From Candidatus Margulisiibacteriota bacterium (GTDB taxonomy: Bacteria > Margulisbacteria > WOR-1 > O2-12-FULL-45-9): a DNA stretch of 7,036 bases. The position numbers and the translations under genes are program-made. The notes under the pieces were generated by a model. It did no database searches. It was not told where the DNA came from and saw only the letters and a program-made list of their open reading frames with translations. Below are positions 6,865 through 7,036 of this stretch, piece after piece; position 1 is the first letter of the stretch, and every line of letters begins with the position of its first letter. The stretch is taken from the NCBI GenBank assembly GCA_028714935.1, contig JAQTLJ010000065.1, forward strand, positions 1 through 7,036, in the 5' to 3' direction.

Positions 6865-7036
6865 CTAAGTAACTTCCTCGTACCTGGTCTCTTTGCTGCT
6901 GAATTTGGCAATCTCTTTGCGGAAGACAAGTTCAATTGTGCCGACCGGGCCGTTCCTTTGCTTGGCGACAATGATCTCAGCTACATTGCCCCGCTCCGAC
7001 TGGGGATTATAATAATCTTCACGATGAATAAACATC
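6865..7036 (-). CDS. dnaB: Replicative DNA helicase DnaB, C-terminal end only
   Basis: The last 56 codons and the TAG stop of a gene whose start lies beyond the right edge. The peptide MFIHREDYYNPQSERGNVAE, then IIVAKQRNGPVGTIELVF, then a short lysine-rich tail ending RYEEVT, is the characteristic C-terminus of DnaB. That end of the RecA-like ATPase domain contains the AEIIVAKQRNGPVGT stretch, where the lysine and arginine fit the family's arginine-finger region. DnaB is the ring-shaped helicase that unwinds the replication fork. Nothing unusual is visible in the fragment; no intein can be judged because the ATPase core is outside the window. The lptD-like gene starts five bases after the stop, so the two are almost certainly co-transcribed. 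Confidence 0.9.
   Translation of the reverse strand, partial: MFIHREDYYNPQSERGNVAEIIVAKQRNGPVGTIELVFRKEIAKFSSKETRYEEVT

Overview
The window reads as one stretch of a densely packed bacterial operon on the minus strand. In transcription order (right to left) it holds the last 56 codons of dnaB, an lptD/ostA-type outer-membrane assembly gene, tmk, alaS, ruvX (yqgF), mltG, and the first 196 codons of a protein I do not recognise, which runs off the left edge. No plus-strand gene is supported. I see no tRNA, rRNA, mobile element, CRISPR array or phage material, and no convincing promoter or terminator, so transcription probably enters and leaves outside the window.

Packing is very tight. dnaB and the lptD-like gene are 5 bases apart. 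The lptD-like stop directly abuts the tmk ATG. tmk overlaps alaS by 14 bases, alaS overlaps ruvX by 4 (ATGA), and ruvX overlaps mltG by 4 (GTGA). The only real gap is 38 bases, between mltG and the last ORF. Translational coupling is therefore likely through most of the operon.

The organism is a bacterium of moderate GC with a diderm envelope. A signal-peptide-bearing LptD-type protein implies an outer membrane, probably with lipopolysaccharide, and MltG implies peptidoglycan. The mix of replication, nucleotide, translation, rRNA-processing and envelope genes is typical of a compact genome from a little-cultured diderm phylum. Candidate phyla such as Margulisbacteria/Saganbacteria come to mind, but this is a low-confidence inference from layout and protein style, not a demonstrated assignment.

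Functionally the operon joins growth-related jobs: fork unwinding (DnaB), dTDP supply (Tmk), alanine charging (AlaRS), 16S rRNA maturation (RuvX), glycan-strand termination (MltG) and outer-membrane assembly (LptD-like). The points most worth a second look are an AlaRS editing site in which one zinc-ligand histidine reads as proline, a compact LptD-like protein lacking the usual paired cysteines, a strong Shine-Dalgarno placed for a four-codon mini-ORF that ends on the alaS start codon, gene-specific enrichment of GATC, and the unrecognised protein at the left edge.
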